Assembly: GCF_003313465.1 (NCBI RefSeq)
Contig: NZ_KZ845664.1
Span: forward strand, 480,946 to 544,945
Direction of reading: 5' to 3'
DNA: 64,000 bases
Source: Thermoflavimicrobium daqui
Lineage (GTDB): Bacteria > Bacillota > Bacilli > Thermoactinomycetales > Thermoactinomycetaceae
Both the position numbers and the translations under genes were made by a program. Under the pieces are notes generated by a model. That model was not told where the DNA came from. It was given only the letters and a program-made list of their open reading frames with translations, and searched no databases. Positions 17,916 to 29,823 of this stretch are shown one piece after another (positions within the stretch are counted from its first letter, which is position 1; each line of letters opens with the position of its first letter).

Positions 17916-17929
17916 GGAAAGCGTTTTCA
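17916..17929 (+). promoter_or_regulatory. cre (CcpA) box upstream of tdh-kbl
   Basis: GGAAAGCGTTTTCA matches the cre consensus TGWAANCGNTNWCA at 13 of 14 positions. It lies about 70 bases before the TATAAT element, so threonine catabolism is probably under carbon catabolite control. Confidence 0.7.
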
Positions 17930-17986
17930 TTTTTATTGTCCGTAAATAACGGACATTTACTGTTTTATTAACGGCTATTTATGATG

Positions 17987-17992
17987 TATAAT
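17987..17992 (+). promoter_or_regulatory. -10 element of the tdh promoter
   Basis: A perfect TATAAT lies about 50 bases before ATG 18041, with only a poor -35 (TTTATT, 17964-17969). It overlaps codons of the longer in-frame ORF from 17981, which supports the shorter tdh start. Confidence 0.5.
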
Positions 17993-18040
17993 CTAAGTGA
18001 TTTTATTTATTCTAATTGTTGGGATGAAGAGGTGTCCGTC

Positions 18041-19087
18041 ATGAATGGAACTATGCGCGCGATTGTTAAACATCATCGGGGAGAAGGAGCGGTAATTAAA
18101 GAAGTCCCCATTCCTTCGCTAGGTCCAGATGAGGTTTTAATTAAAGTAAGAGCAACAAGCATTTGCGGAACCGATGTACACATATATACTTGGGATGATT
18201 GGGCAGCCAGTCGCTGTCATCCACCTTATGTGTTTGGACATGAATTTAGTGGGGTAGTGGTAGAAGTAGGAGAAAATGTAAGATCAGTCAATGTAGGTGA
18301 TCATGTTTCAGCGGAAACACACATTGTGTGTGGGCATTGTTCAGCCTGTCGTCGTGGTGATTCCCATGTTTGTCTGAATACACAGATTATCGGTGTGGAT
18401 CGGGATGGTTGTTATGCTGAATATATAGCTTTACCTGCTATCAACGTTTGGAAAAACAAGAAAGAACTACCTTTTGAGATTGCTTCGATTATGGAACCGA
18501 TGGGAAATGCTGTACATACTGCTTTATCCGGAGAGATTGTCGGGAAGTCGGTTGCTGTTATTGGATGTGGACCCATTGGTCTCATGGCTGTAGCGATTGC
18601 TAAAGCTTCTGGTGCTACTCAGGTGATCGCACTGGACTTAAATGAATATCGTTTGAATTTAGCTGAGGAATTAGGAGCAACACATCTCGTTCGTTCTCAC
18701 TTAGAAGATCCCATTCAGACTGTTCGTTCCATGACGAAAGGAAATGGTGTTGATGTCGTTCTCGAAATGTCTGGACATCCTGTAGCGATCAACCAAGGAT
18801 TACAAATGTTAACTCATGGTGGGAGGATTTCGCTCCTAGGGTTACCTACACAACCCGTTGAACTAAATATTACAGATGATATTGTTTTTAAAGGGGCTAC
18901 TGTCCATGGAATTACTGGACGCAGAATGTTTAAAACGTGGGAACAAACAGCAGGTTTTCTTGAGTCAGGACTGATTGATATTAAACCTTTGATTACTCAC
19001 CGATTTGCTTTTACTGAATTTGCAGAGGCTTTTGAGCTAATGAAAAGTGGCCAATGCGGGAAAATTGTTCTTTTATTAGAAGATTAG
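18041..19087 (+). CDS. tdh: L-threonine 3-dehydrogenase
   Basis: A 348-residue zinc medium-chain dehydrogenase that oxidises L-threonine to 2-amino-3-ketobutyrate with NAD+. The catalytic zinc site is SICGTDVHIYTWDDW and GHEFSGVV; the structural zinc site is CGHCSACRRGDSHVC; the Rossmann motif is VAVIGCGPIGLMA. The HIYTWDDW segment distinguishes threonine from sorbitol dehydrogenases. ATG 18041 follows AGAGGTG and sits downstream of the likely -10. The next gene, kbl, completes the pathway. Confidence 0.95.
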   Translation: MNGTMRAIVKHHRGEGAVIKEVPIPSLGPDEVLIKVRATSICGTDVHIYTWDDWAASRCHPPYVFGHEFSGVVVEVGENVRSVNVGDHVSAETHIVCGHCSACRRGDSHVCLNTQIIGVDRDGCYAEYIALPAINVWKNKKELPFEIASIMEPMGNAVHTALSGEIVGKSVAVIGCGPIGLMAVAIAKASGATQVIALDLNEYRLNLAEELGATHLVRSHLEDPIQTVRSMTKGNGVDVVLEMSGHPVAINQGLQMLTHGGRISLLGLPTQPVELNITDDIVFKGATVHGITGRRMFKTWEQTAGFLESGLIDIKPLITHRFAFTEFAEAFELMKSGQCGKIVLLLED

Positions 19088-19108
19088 AATAGAAAGGTGG
19101 ACTAGATC

Positions 19109-20287
19109 ATGGCAGATTTTTCTTATTTACAAGCTGAAATGGAGAATTGGAAGAAGGATGGAACTTTCCGTCCATTGACGGAACTCGAATCGGATCAAGG
19201 AGCAAAAGTGAAAATTCGAGGTAAGGAAGTGATTCAGCTTTCTTCTAACAATTATTTAGGTCTAACTATTCATCCCCGAATGAAGAAAGCGGCACTCGAG
19301 GCAGTTGAAACATTTGGTGCAGGTACTGGTTCCGTCCGTACCATTGCAGGAACCTTTTCGATGCATGAAGCTTTTGAAAAGCGGTTAGCGGAGTTTAAAC
19401 ATACAGAAGCAGCTCTCGTATTTCAATCGGGTTTTACAGCCAATGTTGGTGTAATAGCTTCAATTTTAACGGAGCAAGATGTTGTAATTAGTGATGAATT
19501 AAATCATGCGAGCATCATCGATGGTATTCGACTTACAAAGGCAGCTCGGCGTATTTATAAACATAGTGATATGAACGATTTAGAAAAAGCCCTACAAGAA
19601 ACCCAAAATTATCGAGTCCGTTTGGTAATTACAGATGGAGTATTTAGTATGGATGGGGATATTGCACCCCTTCCTGATATTGTAGAGCTCGCTGAAAAAT
19701 ACGATGCATTGGTTATGGTTGATGATGCTCATGCAAGTGGTGTTTTAGGGAAAAATGGTCGTGGAACAGTTGATCACTTTGGTTTGCATGGTCGAGTACA
19801 TATTCAAGTCGGAACATTATCCAAAGCGATTGGTGTGCTAGGGGGCTATGTAGCAGGTCCGCAGGTGTTAAGGGACTATCTGATTCATCGAGCGCGTCCA
19901 TTTTTATTTAGTACATCACATCCGCCAGCAGTTACCGCTGCCTGTGAGGCAGCTATCGATATTTTATTAGAAGAGCCTGAATTGATCGAGCGTTTATGGT
20001 CTAATGCTCGCTTCTTTAAGGAAGGACTGGAACGTCTTGGATTTGAGACGGGTAATAGCGAAACTCCGATTACACCCGTTATCGTTGGAGAGGATGCTTT
20101 AGCAATGCGCTTATCCGATGAACTGTTTGCTGAAGGAGTTTATGCACAAGGGATTGCTTATCCAACAGTAGCGAAGGGGAAAGCGCGGGTTCGTACAATT
20201 GTAACAGCGGCTCATAGCCAAGAAGACTTAGAATTAGCCTTACAAGCGTTTGAGAAAGTTGGGAAGAAGTTAGGCGTTATTAGTTAA
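19109..20287 (+). CDS. kbl: Glycine C-acetyltransferase (2-amino-3-ketobutyrate CoA ligase)
   Basis: A 392-residue PLP enzyme of the alpha-oxoamine synthase family. It cleaves 2-amino-3-ketobutyrate with CoA to glycine and acetyl-CoA, the step after Tdh. The PLP lysine is in [37 protein letters not shown] and [14 protein letters not shown] ([11 protein letters not shown]) segments are characteristic. It is 21 bases after tdh with its own AGGTGG site and ends before a strong terminator. A related enzyme, BioF, lies in the biotin cluster; the operon position separates their roles. Confidence 0.94.
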   Translation: MADFSYLQAEMENWKKDGTFRPLTELESDQGAKVKIRGKEVIQLSSNNYLGLTIHPRMKKAALEAVETFGAGTGSVRTIAGTFSMHEAFEKRLAEFKHTEAALVFQSGFTANVGVIASILTEQDVVISDELNHASIIDGIRLTKAARRIYKHSDMNDLEKALQETQNYRVRLVITDGVFSMDGDIAPLPDIVELAEKYDALVMVDDAHASGVLGKNGRGTVDHFGLHGRVHIQVGTLSKAIGVLGGYVAGPQVLRDYLIHRARPFLFSTSHPPAVTAACEAAIDILLEEPELIERLWSNARFFKEGLERLGFETGNSETPITPVIVGEDALAMRLSDELFAEGVYAQGIAYPTVAKGKARVRTIVTAAHSQEDLELALQAFEKVGKKLGVIS

Positions 20288-20297
20288 CGAAGGTAAG

Positions 20298-20334
20298 TGA
20301 TCGCTCTAGTTTTAAAAACTAGGGCGATTTTTAT
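20298..20334 (+). terminator. Rho-independent terminator of tdh-kbl
   Basis: atcgctctagtttt pairs with aaaactagggcgat (one G-T pair), followed by TTTTTAT. Confidence 0.88.
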
Positions 20335-20582
20335 ACTCTTATTTGCTTTTCTGTATCATTATTTTTTATATGCTAATTTTGCTTGGCACCTCTACTTATC
20401 TGAATTTTTCATCTATTACAATTCTAACTATAAAGTCTTCCGACTCACGTTCGAGGTATTTGATTGATATATTTTAATCTAATCAAATAAACAAATATAT
20501 TATTTCTATTCCGAAGATTAACGGCCGTTTTTCTGTTACTATAAAATATGGAGTCTATTTATCTTTAGGTGGGGGGAAAGGT

Positions 20583-21611
20583 ATGAATCGAGCAGATCAA
20601 ATTCATCAGGAAGCCCATGTGATTGATGCGCATTTTGATTTATTGATGGATGTAGAGATGCAGCGAGGTTATGGGAAAAGGAAAGTGATTGAAACGACAT
20701 ACTTACCTCGATTTAAACAAGGCGGTGTTCATACTATTGTCGCTGCAGTTTATATTGATAGTCAGTTTGTACCAGAGATGAGTCTAAGAAAAGCCTTGAG
20801 TCAAATACAAGCTTTATATGCGGAGTTGGATGAATCACCGCATCAAATAAAGCTATGTCGGTCTACTGATGATCTAAAACAAGCAAGGCAGGAAGGGAAA
20901 GTTGGCTTTATTCTTTCCCTAGAAGGTGCAGAACCTTTGTATCAAGATATCCATCTGTTACGGATTTTTTATGAATTAGGTTTAAGAAAGCTTGGACTTG
21001 TTTGGAGTCGACGTAATGAAGCAGGGGATGGTAGTGACTTTGTACAACGTCAAACCAGAAAAGAAGGTGGATTGACCGTTTTTGGTGAAGCATTGGTGAA
21101 AAAGGCTGAAGAGTTAGGAATTGTTGTTGATGTTACACATTTAAATGACGAGGGATTTTGGGATGTACTCCGTATTGCCCAAAAGCCGGTCATTGCTTCG
21201 CATTCGAACTGTCGTCAGTTATGTGATACAATGCGCAATCTTTCCAATGAACAAATTAAAGCCATTGCCCAAACAGGTGGGGTAGTTGGGATCAATGCGA
21301 CCAGCTTTGTCGTGGCTGATCACGACACTGAAGCGCATATCGATCGACTTATCGATCATATCGATTATATAAAACAACTCGTTGGAGTCCAGCATATCGC
21401 CTTAGGACTTGATTTATGTGAAGATTTCATGAAATATATTGCTCCGGAAACATTAGCTCGTATACCACGTCTACCTTTTGATGTGATAAAAGGGCATGCG
21501 ATGGTTCCACTGATTACTCAAGGTTTATACCAACGTGGTTATCAAGAAGAGGATATTAAACAAATATTAGGTGAAAACTTACTTCGGGTTTACCAAGAAG
21601 TGTGGAAATAA
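20583..21611 (+). CDS. Membrane-dipeptidase-type zinc dipeptidase (M19)
   Basis: A 342-residue amidohydrolase-fold dipeptidase of the renal dipeptidase family. Metal ligands are expected in VIDAHFDLLMD (His-x-Asp), LSLEGAEPL (bridging Glu), VVDVTHLN and VIASHSNCR. The C-terminal HIALGLDLCEDF holds the catalytic-region Asp. It hydrolyses dipeptides, in some relatives those with D-amino acids or peptidoglycan fragments. The AGGTGGGGGGAAAGG ribosome site is very strong. The 250-bp upstream region is AT-rich with a palindrome AACGGCCGTT (20520-20529) near the presumed promoter. It stands alone. Confidence 0.9.
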   Translation: MNRADQIHQEAHVIDAHFDLLMDVEMQRGYGKRKVIETTYLPRFKQGGVHTIVAAVYIDSQFVPEMSLRKALSQIQALYAELDESPHQIKLCRSTDDLKQARQEGKVGFILSLEGAEPLYQDIHLLRIFYELGLRKLGLVWSRRNEAGDGSDFVQRQTRKEGGLTVFGEALVKKAEELGIVVDVTHLNDEGFWDVLRIAQKPVIASHSNCRQLCDTMRNLSNEQIKAIAQTGGVVGINATSFVVADHDTEAHIDRLIDHIDYIKQLVGVQHIALGLDLCEDFMKYIAPETLARIPRLPFDVIKGHAMVPLITQGLYQRGYQEEDIKQILGENLLRVYQEVWK

Positions 21612-21794
21612 TGCAATATAAAGGATTTTGTGCTAGTATCGATTTGTACTCTTGTTACCATTTCTGGTTCATCAATCTACTGATTTAGACACAAAATTAT
21701 TAGTATTTTTTAAATATGGAATTATTATTTATCTTAAATTGAGTAAATTTGCCTGTTTAATATCATAGAAATGGGGAATTAAAGAAATTATATA

Positions 21795-21838
21795 AGCAGA
21801 GCCAATGAAATATTTTTCATGGTCCTGCTTTTTTTATT
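21795..21838 (+). terminator. Terminator or attenuator before the glycine-betaine transporter
   Basis: An imperfect long stem (agcagagccaatgaaa with tttcatggtcctgct) is followed by TTTTTTTATTT. It lies 180 bases after the dipeptidase stop and 50 bases before the next start, so either terminator or leader attenuator is possible. Confidence 0.65.
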
Positions 21839-21886
21839 TAGCAGAGCATGTTATCTATAAAAAAAAATAACTGGAGGAAAAACGTT

Positions 21887-23083
21887 TTGTACAAAATTGA
21901 AGTGAAGAATGTGACAAAAATATTTGGCCACTCGACTAAGAAAGCGCTTCAGCTTCTGCATGAAGGTAAGTCAAAAGAAGAGATTAAGAAAAAGACGGGT
22001 GCCAATGTAGGTGTAAACCGTGCCAATTTTTATGTCAATAGTGGTGAGATTTTTGTCATCATGGGTCTTTCAGGCAGTGGGAAATCAACCCTGGTTCGCC
22101 TCTTGAATCGCTTGATTCAGCCTACTGAGGGAGAGGTTTTTATTGATGGAGAAGATATTATAAAAATGTCTAGCGAACAGTTGCGTAACGTCCGAAGGAA
22201 AAAAATTAGCATGGTCTTTCAGAAATTTGCTCTTTTTCCTCATCGGACTGTACGTGAGAACGTTGAATATGGATTAGAGATTCAAGGAGTGAGCCCACAA
22301 GCTCGCAAAGAAAAAGCATTGGAGTCGTTAAAGTTAGTTGGACTCGAAGGTTGGGCCGAATCCTTTCCAGACCAGCTAAGTGGAGGGATGCAGCAACGCG
22401 TTGGATTAGCACGGGCTTTAGCTAATGATCCGGATATCTTATTAATGGATGAGGCTTTTAGCGCATTAGATCCATTGATTCGTAAGGATATGCAAGATGA
22501 GTTAATCGATTTACAGCAAACCATGCAGAAGACGATTATTTTTATTACTCATGATTTGGATGAAGCCCTACGGATTGGAGATCGTATCGCTTTAATGAAA
22601 GATGGCTCCATAGTACAAATTGGTACGACCGAGGAGATCTTAACGAATCCCGCGAATGAGTATGTCGAGCAATTTGTAGAAGATGTGAATTTAAGTAAGG
22701 TACTTACTGCAGAGACGATCATGACCAAAGGAGAAGCGATTATTTTAGATAAAGATGGTCTCAAAGTTGCCCGTAAAAAAATGCGTGAAAAGAGAGTGCC
22801 TACCCTTTTGGTCATTGACCGAAGGAAGAAATTTAGAGGACTTGTTACTGTTCATACCATTCGTGAAGCATTGGAACAAAACAAATCAATTGAAGAGGTA
22901 TTGGTTACTGACGTTCCACAAGTTCGTAAGGAAACGCCGATTAATGAGATACTTCCACTCATCGCTGAAATAGATCCACTGTACCCGATTGTTGTTACAG
23001 ATGAAGATGGAAAATTACTAGGTTTGGTAGGTAGAGGAGCTATCCTTGCTGCTCTTGCCGGAAGTGGGGTGAGTGGCGAATGA
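21887..23083 (+). CDS. opuAA: Glycine betaine/proline ABC transporter, ATPase subunit
   Basis: A 398-residue ATPase of the OpuA/ProU osmoprotectant importer. Walker A GLSGSGKST, signature LSGGMQQRVGLARAL and Walker B ILLMDEAFSALD are intact. Two C-terminal CBS domains (about 270-395; KGEAIILDKDGLKVARKKM and VPQVRKETPINEI) are the ionic-strength or c-di-AMP-responsive part of these ATPases. The likely start is TTG 21887, 8 bases behind GGAGGA; ATG 21848 has no ribosome site. The gene overlaps the permease gene by 4 bases (ATGA). Uptake of glycine betaine or related solutes during osmotic stress is the expected role. Confidence 0.93.
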   Translation: MYKIEVKNVTKIFGHSTKKALQLLHEGKSKEEIKKKTGANVGVNRANFYVNSGEIFVIMGLSGSGKSTLVRLLNRLIQPTEGEVFIDGEDIIKMSSEQLRNVRRKKISMVFQKFALFPHRTVRENVEYGLEIQGVSPQARKEKALESLKLVGLEGWAESFPDQLSGGMQQRVGLARALANDPDILLMDEAFSALDPLIRKDMQDELIDLQQTMQKTIIFITHDLDEALRIGDRIALMKDGSIVQIGTTEEILTNPANEYVEQFVEDVNLSKVLTAETIMTKGEAIILDKDGLKVARKKMREKRVPTLLVIDRRKKFRGLVTVHTIREALEQNKSIEEVLVTDVPQVRKETPINEILPLIAEIDPLYPIVVTDEDGKLLGLVGRGAILAALAGSGVSGE

Positions 23084-24774
23084 ACTTTTCCAAAATACCG
23101 TTAGCTGAGTGGGTGGATGCTTTAATCAGCTGGATGCAAACGCATTTTGGCGGTTTGTTTAAAGTAATTAGTGGAATTATTGAACCCATTGTCGCCTTTT
23201 TCCAAGGGATTTTTTCTGTACTTCCTCCGCTTGGAACCATTTTATTAATTAGCTTATTGACATGGTGGTTGACTCGACTACGTATCGCTATCTTTTCCTT
23301 AATAGGATTATTATTAATTGATAACCTAGGCTACTGGGATCAGAGCATTGAGACGTTATCTTTGGTATTAACTTCAGCGATTATCTCGATTATTATTGGT
23401 GTTCCTTTTGGTTTATGGGCTGGGCGAAGTCCAACAGCAAATAAAATCATTTCGCCGATTTTAGATTTAATGCAGACAATGCCTGCCTTTGTTTATTTAA
23501 TCCCAGCCGTGTTTTTCTTTTCACTTGGTGCAGTACCTGGTGTAATTGCCTCCGTAATTTTCTCCATGCCACCTACGATTCGCTTAACGAGTTTGGGACT
23601 TCGTCAAGTTCCTGGAGAATTACGAGAAGCTGCAGATGCTTTTGGATCTACTTCTTTTCAAAAGCTGTGGAAGGTAGAAATTCCGATGGCGATACCCACG
23701 ATCATGGCGGGAATCAACCAGACAATTATGCTCTCCTTATCTATGGTGGTTATCTCTGCCATGATTGGAGCAGGAGGATTAGGAGCACTCGTTTTACAAT
23801 CCATTACACGTTTACAGGTTGGACAGGGATTTGCAGGCGGTTTGGCGATTGTGATTATCGCTGTTATTTTAGATCGTCTTACTCAAAGTTTAGCTCGTCG
23901 AAATAAAACAACATTAAAGAAAAGACCTCGCTGGATAGGTATTGTTGCTGCGCTTGTCGTCATAGCTTTAGCAGTAGTTAGCTTTGCCCAAACAGGAAAT
24001 GAAAGTAAAAAAAGGGTAACGCTAGCATATGTTAACTGGGATTCGGAAGTTGCAAGCACGCATGTATTGAAAAAAGCATTAGAAAGTAAAGGGTTCAAGG
24101 TAGAGATGAAGCAAGTCGATGCTGCACCGATGTGGCAAGGAGTCGCTTCTGGCACAGTTGATGCACATGTAGGAGCTTGGTTACCACACAGCTCTAAGCC
24201 TTTATATGATGCAGCAAAAAATCAAGTTGATGATTTGGGAGTTAATTTAAAGGAGACTCGTGTCGGATTGGTTGTACCCAAATATGTTACCATCAACTCG
24301 ATCGAAGAACTAAACGCCAACAAAGATAAGTTTCATGGAGAGATTATTGGTATTGATCCTGGCTCTGGTTTAAACCGTTATACAGAGCAAGCGCTAAAAA
24401 AATACCCCTTAAACTTTAAGCTAGTTTCTGGATCAGATGCGACGATGACCGCTTCTTTGACTAAAGCGATTCAGGAAAAAAGGTGGATTGTAGTTACAGG
24501 CTGGACTCCTCACTGGAAGTTTCAAAAGTATGAGTTAAAGTTCTTGGATGATCCCAAAAAGGTATATGGATCTGGAGAAAATATCCATACGATTGCACGA
24601 AAAGGGTTAAAGGAAGAAAAGCCCCAAGCGTATCAAATTATTGATCGGTTTAATTGGACAGCCAAGGATATGCAAGAAGTGATGATGAAGATACATGAAG
24701 GTATGTCCCCTGATCAAGCGGCAGAGGAATGGTTAAGTAAGCATCCTGATAAATTGAAAGAATGGACGAAGTAA
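23080..24774 (+). CDS. opuABC: Fused glycine betaine permease and substrate-binding protein
   Basis: A 564-residue fusion of an OpuAB-type permease (residues 1-285, EAA-loop GLRQVPGELREAADAFGST) and a periplasmic-type binding domain (about 310-564) joined by a further membrane segment (about 285-305). The binding domain shows ligand-cage aromatics in YVNWDSE, GAWLPHS and VTGWTPHWKF. Such OpuABC fusions place two binding domains per dimeric transporter and are known from Lactococcus. It is translationally coupled to opuAA and followed by a terminator. Confidence 0.93.
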   Translation: MNFSKIPLAEWVDALISWMQTHFGGLFKVISGIIEPIVAFFQGIFSVLPPLGTILLISLLTWWLTRLRIAIFSLIGLLLIDNLGYWDQSIETLSLVLTSAIISIIIGVPFGLWAGRSPTANKIISPILDLMQTMPAFVYLIPAVFFFSLGAVPGVIASVIFSMPPTIRLTSLGLRQVPGELREAADAFGSTSFQKLWKVEIPMAIPTIMAGINQTIMLSLSMVVISAMIGAGGLGALVLQSITRLQVGQGFAGGLAIVIIAVILDRLTQSLARRNKTTLKKRPRWIGIVAALVVIALAVVSFAQTGNESKKRVTLAYVNWDSEVASTHVLKKALESKGFKVEMKQVDAAPMWQGVASGTVDAHVGAWLPHSSKPLYDAAKNQVDDLGVNLKETRVGLVVPKYVTINSIEELNANKDKFHGEIIGIDPGSGLNRYTEQALKKYPLNFKLVSGSDATMTASLTKAIQEKRWIVVTGWTPHWKFQKYELKFLDDPKKVYGSGENIHTIARKGLKEEKPQAYQIIDRFNWTAKDMQEVMMKIHEGMSPDQAAEEWLSKHPDKLKEWTK

Positions 24775-24787
24775 GAAGCGGCTTGAT

Positions 24788-24826
24788 AAGACTGGTTCAG
24801 TTTGATAATTGAACCAGTCTTTTTAT
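24788..24826 (+). terminator. Rho-independent terminator of the opuA operon
   Basis: agactggttca pairs perfectly with tgaaccagtct, then TTTTTATTT. Confidence 0.92.
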
Positions 24827-24862
24827 TTAGATGGGTTAATCCTGTTTTCTCGATTGGAGATA

Positions 24863-24933
24863 TAGACAAAAAAAGAAAAACAATGATATACTCGATGTAA
24901 ATTGTAAACTAATAATAAAAATAGGTTTACAAT
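24863..24933 (+). promoter_or_regulatory. Biotin operon promoter with BirA operator
   Basis: -35 TAGACA (24863-24868) and -10 TATACT (24887-24892) are 18 bp apart. An inverted repeat ATTGTAAAC (24901-24909) and GTTTACAAT (24925-24933) covers the transcription start, with the arrangement TTGTAAACY-N13-GGTTTACAA typical of the Gram-positive BirA operator. Biotin-loaded BirA should repress the whole bio operon from here. Confidence 0.92.
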
Positions 24934-24951
24934 AAGTTGAGGTGAATGAAA

Positions 24952-27007
<2,056 letters not shown>

Positions 27008-27008
<1 letters not shown>

Positions 27009-28189
27009 TGAATAGCTGGGAAATGATGATTCATGCAAAGTTAGCATCGATGGCTGAAGAAGGATTACAGAGAGAATTACGTCCAATTAAAGATGCAAGT
27101 CAACCTATTCTTATGTACCAAGGAAAAGAGCTCGTTAACTTTTCTTCTAATAACTACCTAGGATTAGCTGGACATCCACAGATTATTGCTGCCCAGCAAA
27201 GGTCTGCCGAGCAGGGAGCAGGGGCGACTGCTTCTCGGTTAATCATTGGACATGATGAGGAGATGGAAGAATTAGAAGAAGAATTAGCCAGCTTTCATCA
27301 ACATGAAGCCGCTTTGGTTTTAGCCAATGGTTATATGGCTAATGTAGGAATTTTATCTTCTTTTTTGGGAAGGCATGATGCTGTTTTTAGTGATCGTCTC
27401 AATCATGCCAGTATTGTTGATGGGATTCGATTAAGTAGGGCGACTCACTTTCGGTATCGACATGGTGATCTAAACCATTTGGAAGAGTTATTAAAAAAAG
27501 CAAAAACAAGAGGAATAAAACGGCAACTGATCGTCACTGACTCCGTATTTAGTATGGATGGTGATATCGCACCGCTAAGAGATATCGTCTTTCTTAAGCA
27601 GAAATATGGTACAGCTCTTCTGATCGATGAGGCACATGCGGGTGGGGTATTTGGAAAACATGGGGAAGGTCTTGCGCATGAACTGCAGATCAGCGAGCAG
27701 GTTGATCTTCATATGGGAACTTTTAGTAAGGCCTATGGAGTGTATGGGGCTTACGTCTTAGCACGTAAAGAATGGATACAGTATTTACATCATACCTGTC
27801 GTAGTTTTATTTACACTACCGCTCTTCCACCGACCGTGATTGGAGGGATTCGTCAAGCGATTCAGTTAGTGAAAGAGGGGATGAATCTTCGGATTGATCT
27901 ATCCAAGAAGAGTCAGTATTTTCGCGATGAGTTAGTAAAAGCAGGCTTTGATATTGGAGGAAGTACGACTCAAATCATTCCGGTTTGCATAGGTGATGAA
28001 AATACAACGCTTACTTTTAGCAGGAAGTTAATAGAGCGTGGGATTATGTCTGTAGCTATTCGCCCACCGACAGTTCCTAAAGGGACAGCTCGCCTTCGTT
28101 TCTCACTGATGGCGAACCATCAGTGGGAAAATATTCAATCAGCGCTTGTAGCGATAAAAGAAATTGGTAAAGAGTTGGAAGTGATTTAA
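27008..28189 (+). CDS. bioF: 8-amino-7-oxononanoate synthase
   Basis: A 393-residue PLP enzyme condensing a pimeloyl thioester with L-alanine to [43 protein letters not shown] and the PLP lysine in GTFSKAYGVYG identify the family. ATG 27008 is chosen because GGAGG lies 7 bases upstream; GTG 27005 is the alternative. It is related to Kbl at 19109 but sits between bioD and bioC, which fixes its role. Confidence 0.94.
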
Positions 28190-28190
28190 G

Positions 28191-28952
28191 TTGACAAAAG
28201 AGATTACCTTTCTTTGGATAGCGGGTTGGTCTATCTCACATAGCATTTGGGATACCTATATGAAAGCATGGCCAAACGTTCATCATCTCACCGTTGATTT
28301 TGGGCAATGTCAGCATATAAAAGAAATAGAAGAGTATGTGGAAAAAGCACTCACACCCCGAGATCATTCTTCCATCATAGTGATTGGCTGGTCGTTGGGA
28401 TCCATGGTTGCTCTTCAAAAAGCCATACCGTGTGCAAGTCGAATCCAAGGGATGTTTTTAATTGGAAGTACAGCGCAGTTTGTAAAGAGTAAGGAAAATC
28501 CCTATGGCTGTGATCCACGACAAATAGTATGGTTAAAAAGGAAAATCAAGAAAAATCCGATTAAAGGACTCGCTGATTTTGATCAACAAATGTTTTCGCA
28601 GTCTGAAGTCGAAGCGGGTGAATGGAGACGCTGGTGCGAGACAGCAAGACTTGCAATACCTTCTGTATCTTCTTTGCTAATAGGACTCGATTATTTACAG
28701 CAGTTTCAGATTGATCCCAAGAGTCTATCAGCCATGCAATTTCCTATCTTTTTACTTAGTGGAGCTGAGGATAATATTTGTCCTCCCTCAGGAGCAAAGT
28801 GGCTAACGGATCATTTATCACGAGCCAAACTTACGATTTGGGAAGAAACAGGTCATCTTCCTTTTTGGACTCAGCCACAAAGGTTTTTAACATGGATGAA
28901 GGAGGGATTAGCTGATGTATATGACGAAAACAAGAATAGTAAAGCAGTTTAA
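28191..28952 (+). CDS. Alpha/beta hydrolase, probable pimeloyl-ACP methyl ester esterase
   Basis: A 253-residue alpha/beta hydrolase. The nucleophile elbow is GWSLG (Ser68); the acid is probably Asp in SGAEDNICPP and the base His in TGHLPFW. In biotin synthesis the methyl ester made by BioC must be removed by an esterase (BioH, BioG, BioK, BioJ or BioV types). Its place between bioF and bioC makes this the likely esterase, although it is not a close BioH by eye. The TTG start has only a weak ribosome site; it follows bioF by 1 base. Confidence 0.8.
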   Translation: MTKEITFLWIAGWSISHSIWDTYMKAWPNVHHLTVDFGQCQHIKEIEEYVEKALTPRDHSSIIVIGWSLGSMVALQKAIPCASRIQGMFLIGSTAQFVKSKENPYGCDPRQIVWLKRKIKKNPIKGLADFDQQMFSQSEVEAGEWRRWCETARLAIPSVSSLLIGLDYLQQFQIDPKSLSAMQFPIFLLSGAEDNICPPSGAKWLTDHLSRAKLTIWEETGHLPFWTQPQRFLTWMKEGLADVYDENKNSKAV

Positions 28953-29718
28953 TCGAGCAGTCCATACATATGACCAATATGCCGATGTACAAAAACAAAT
29001 GGCGGGACGACTAATTTCAATCCTTCCTCTGTTAAAAAAAGATCTTCGTATTTTGGAAGTAGGCTGTGGCACAGGTATTTTAACTCGTTTACTCGCTAAA
29101 CAGTTTCCACATGCAACCATCTTAGCGATTGATCTGGCTGAAGAAATGATTAAAAAGGCTCAAATGGGATGGGCAAGTTCATCACATATACGTTTTCAGG
29201 TGGCAGATGGTGAGGGGAACGATTGGGTCCAAGAAGGCCCTTTTGATTTGATCATTTCTAATGCGACAATCCAATGGTTTTCCAAGCCGCAAGTTGCATT
29301 TAAAAACTTTAGACGGGCCTTAAAAATGGGTGGTTGGTTTTTGGCATCTACTTTTGGACCGAAAACATTTCAAGAGCTTACTGCTTTGTTCTGTGATCTA
29401 GAGCAAAAGTTACAAATCCCTCCCTCCCAACATCAACTATCGATGCCAGATCGAACGACATGGGAAGCAAGGTTACAAAAGGAAAAATTTATAGAAGTAA
29501 AAACAAAAGAAGAGCTTTATCAGTTGGAATACCCTGATTGTTATACTTTTTTAAAAGCTGTCAAAGCAGTTGGAGCTAGTTATAGTGAAAATACCCTTTC
29601 ATTTAGTCAAACTAGGAAGCTATTACAATGTGTGATGGAAAATTATAACCAGAAATATAAGACAAATCAAGGGGTATATACCACTTATCAAGTCTATTAT
29701 TTAATTGGACGCAAATAG
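28915..29718 (+). CDS. bioC: Malonyl-ACP O-methyltransferase
   Basis: A 267-residue SAM methyltransferase that masks malonyl-ACP so that fatty-acid enzymes can build pimeloyl-ACP. The SAM motif I is ILEVGCGTGILTRLL, preceded by the family start KQFNRAVHTYDQYADVQKQM; NATIQWF is a BioC mark. It overlaps the upstream hydrolase by 38 bases, with GGAGGG 8 bases before ATG 28915. It ends the operon; bioB and a bioW/bioI route are absent here. Confidence 0.92.
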   Translation: MYMTKTRIVKQFNRAVHTYDQYADVQKQMAGRLISILPLLKKDLRILEVGCGTGILTRLLAKQFPHATILAIDLAEEMIKKAQMGWASSSHIRFQVADGEGNDWVQEGPFDLIISNATIQWFSKPQVAFKNFRRALKMGGWFLASTFGPKTFQELTALFCDLEQKLQIPPSQHQLSMPDRTTWEARLQKEKFIEVKTKEELYQLEYPDCYTFLKAVKAVGASYSENTLSFSQTRKLLQCVMENYNQKYKTNQGVYTTYQVYYLIGRK

Positions 29719-29754
29719 GTAGGATTGATTTAAAGCTAAATAGATTAAACAAAA

Positions 29755-29798
29755 AGGTTACTGATAATAGAATCGTAAGTTCATCATATCAGTAACCT
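29755..29798 (-). terminator. Terminator of the MFS gene (minus strand)
   Basis: aggttactgata pairs perfectly with tatcagtaacct. On the minus strand the stem is followed by TTTTTGTTT, which fits the end of the convergent MFS gene; bioC may also use it weakly. Confidence 0.8.
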
Positions 29799-29823
29799 CA
29801 TGGGTTTAATAAGCCCGATTTTT

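Larger units (their letters stand above)
17652..18040. other. Divergent promoter region between the subtilase and tdh genes
   Basis: This 389-bp AT-rich region must hold the minus-strand promoter of the protease and the plus-strand promoter of tdh. A cre box (17916-17929) and a TATAAT element (17987-17992) are recognisable on the tdh side. I could not define the protease promoter. Confidence 0.55.
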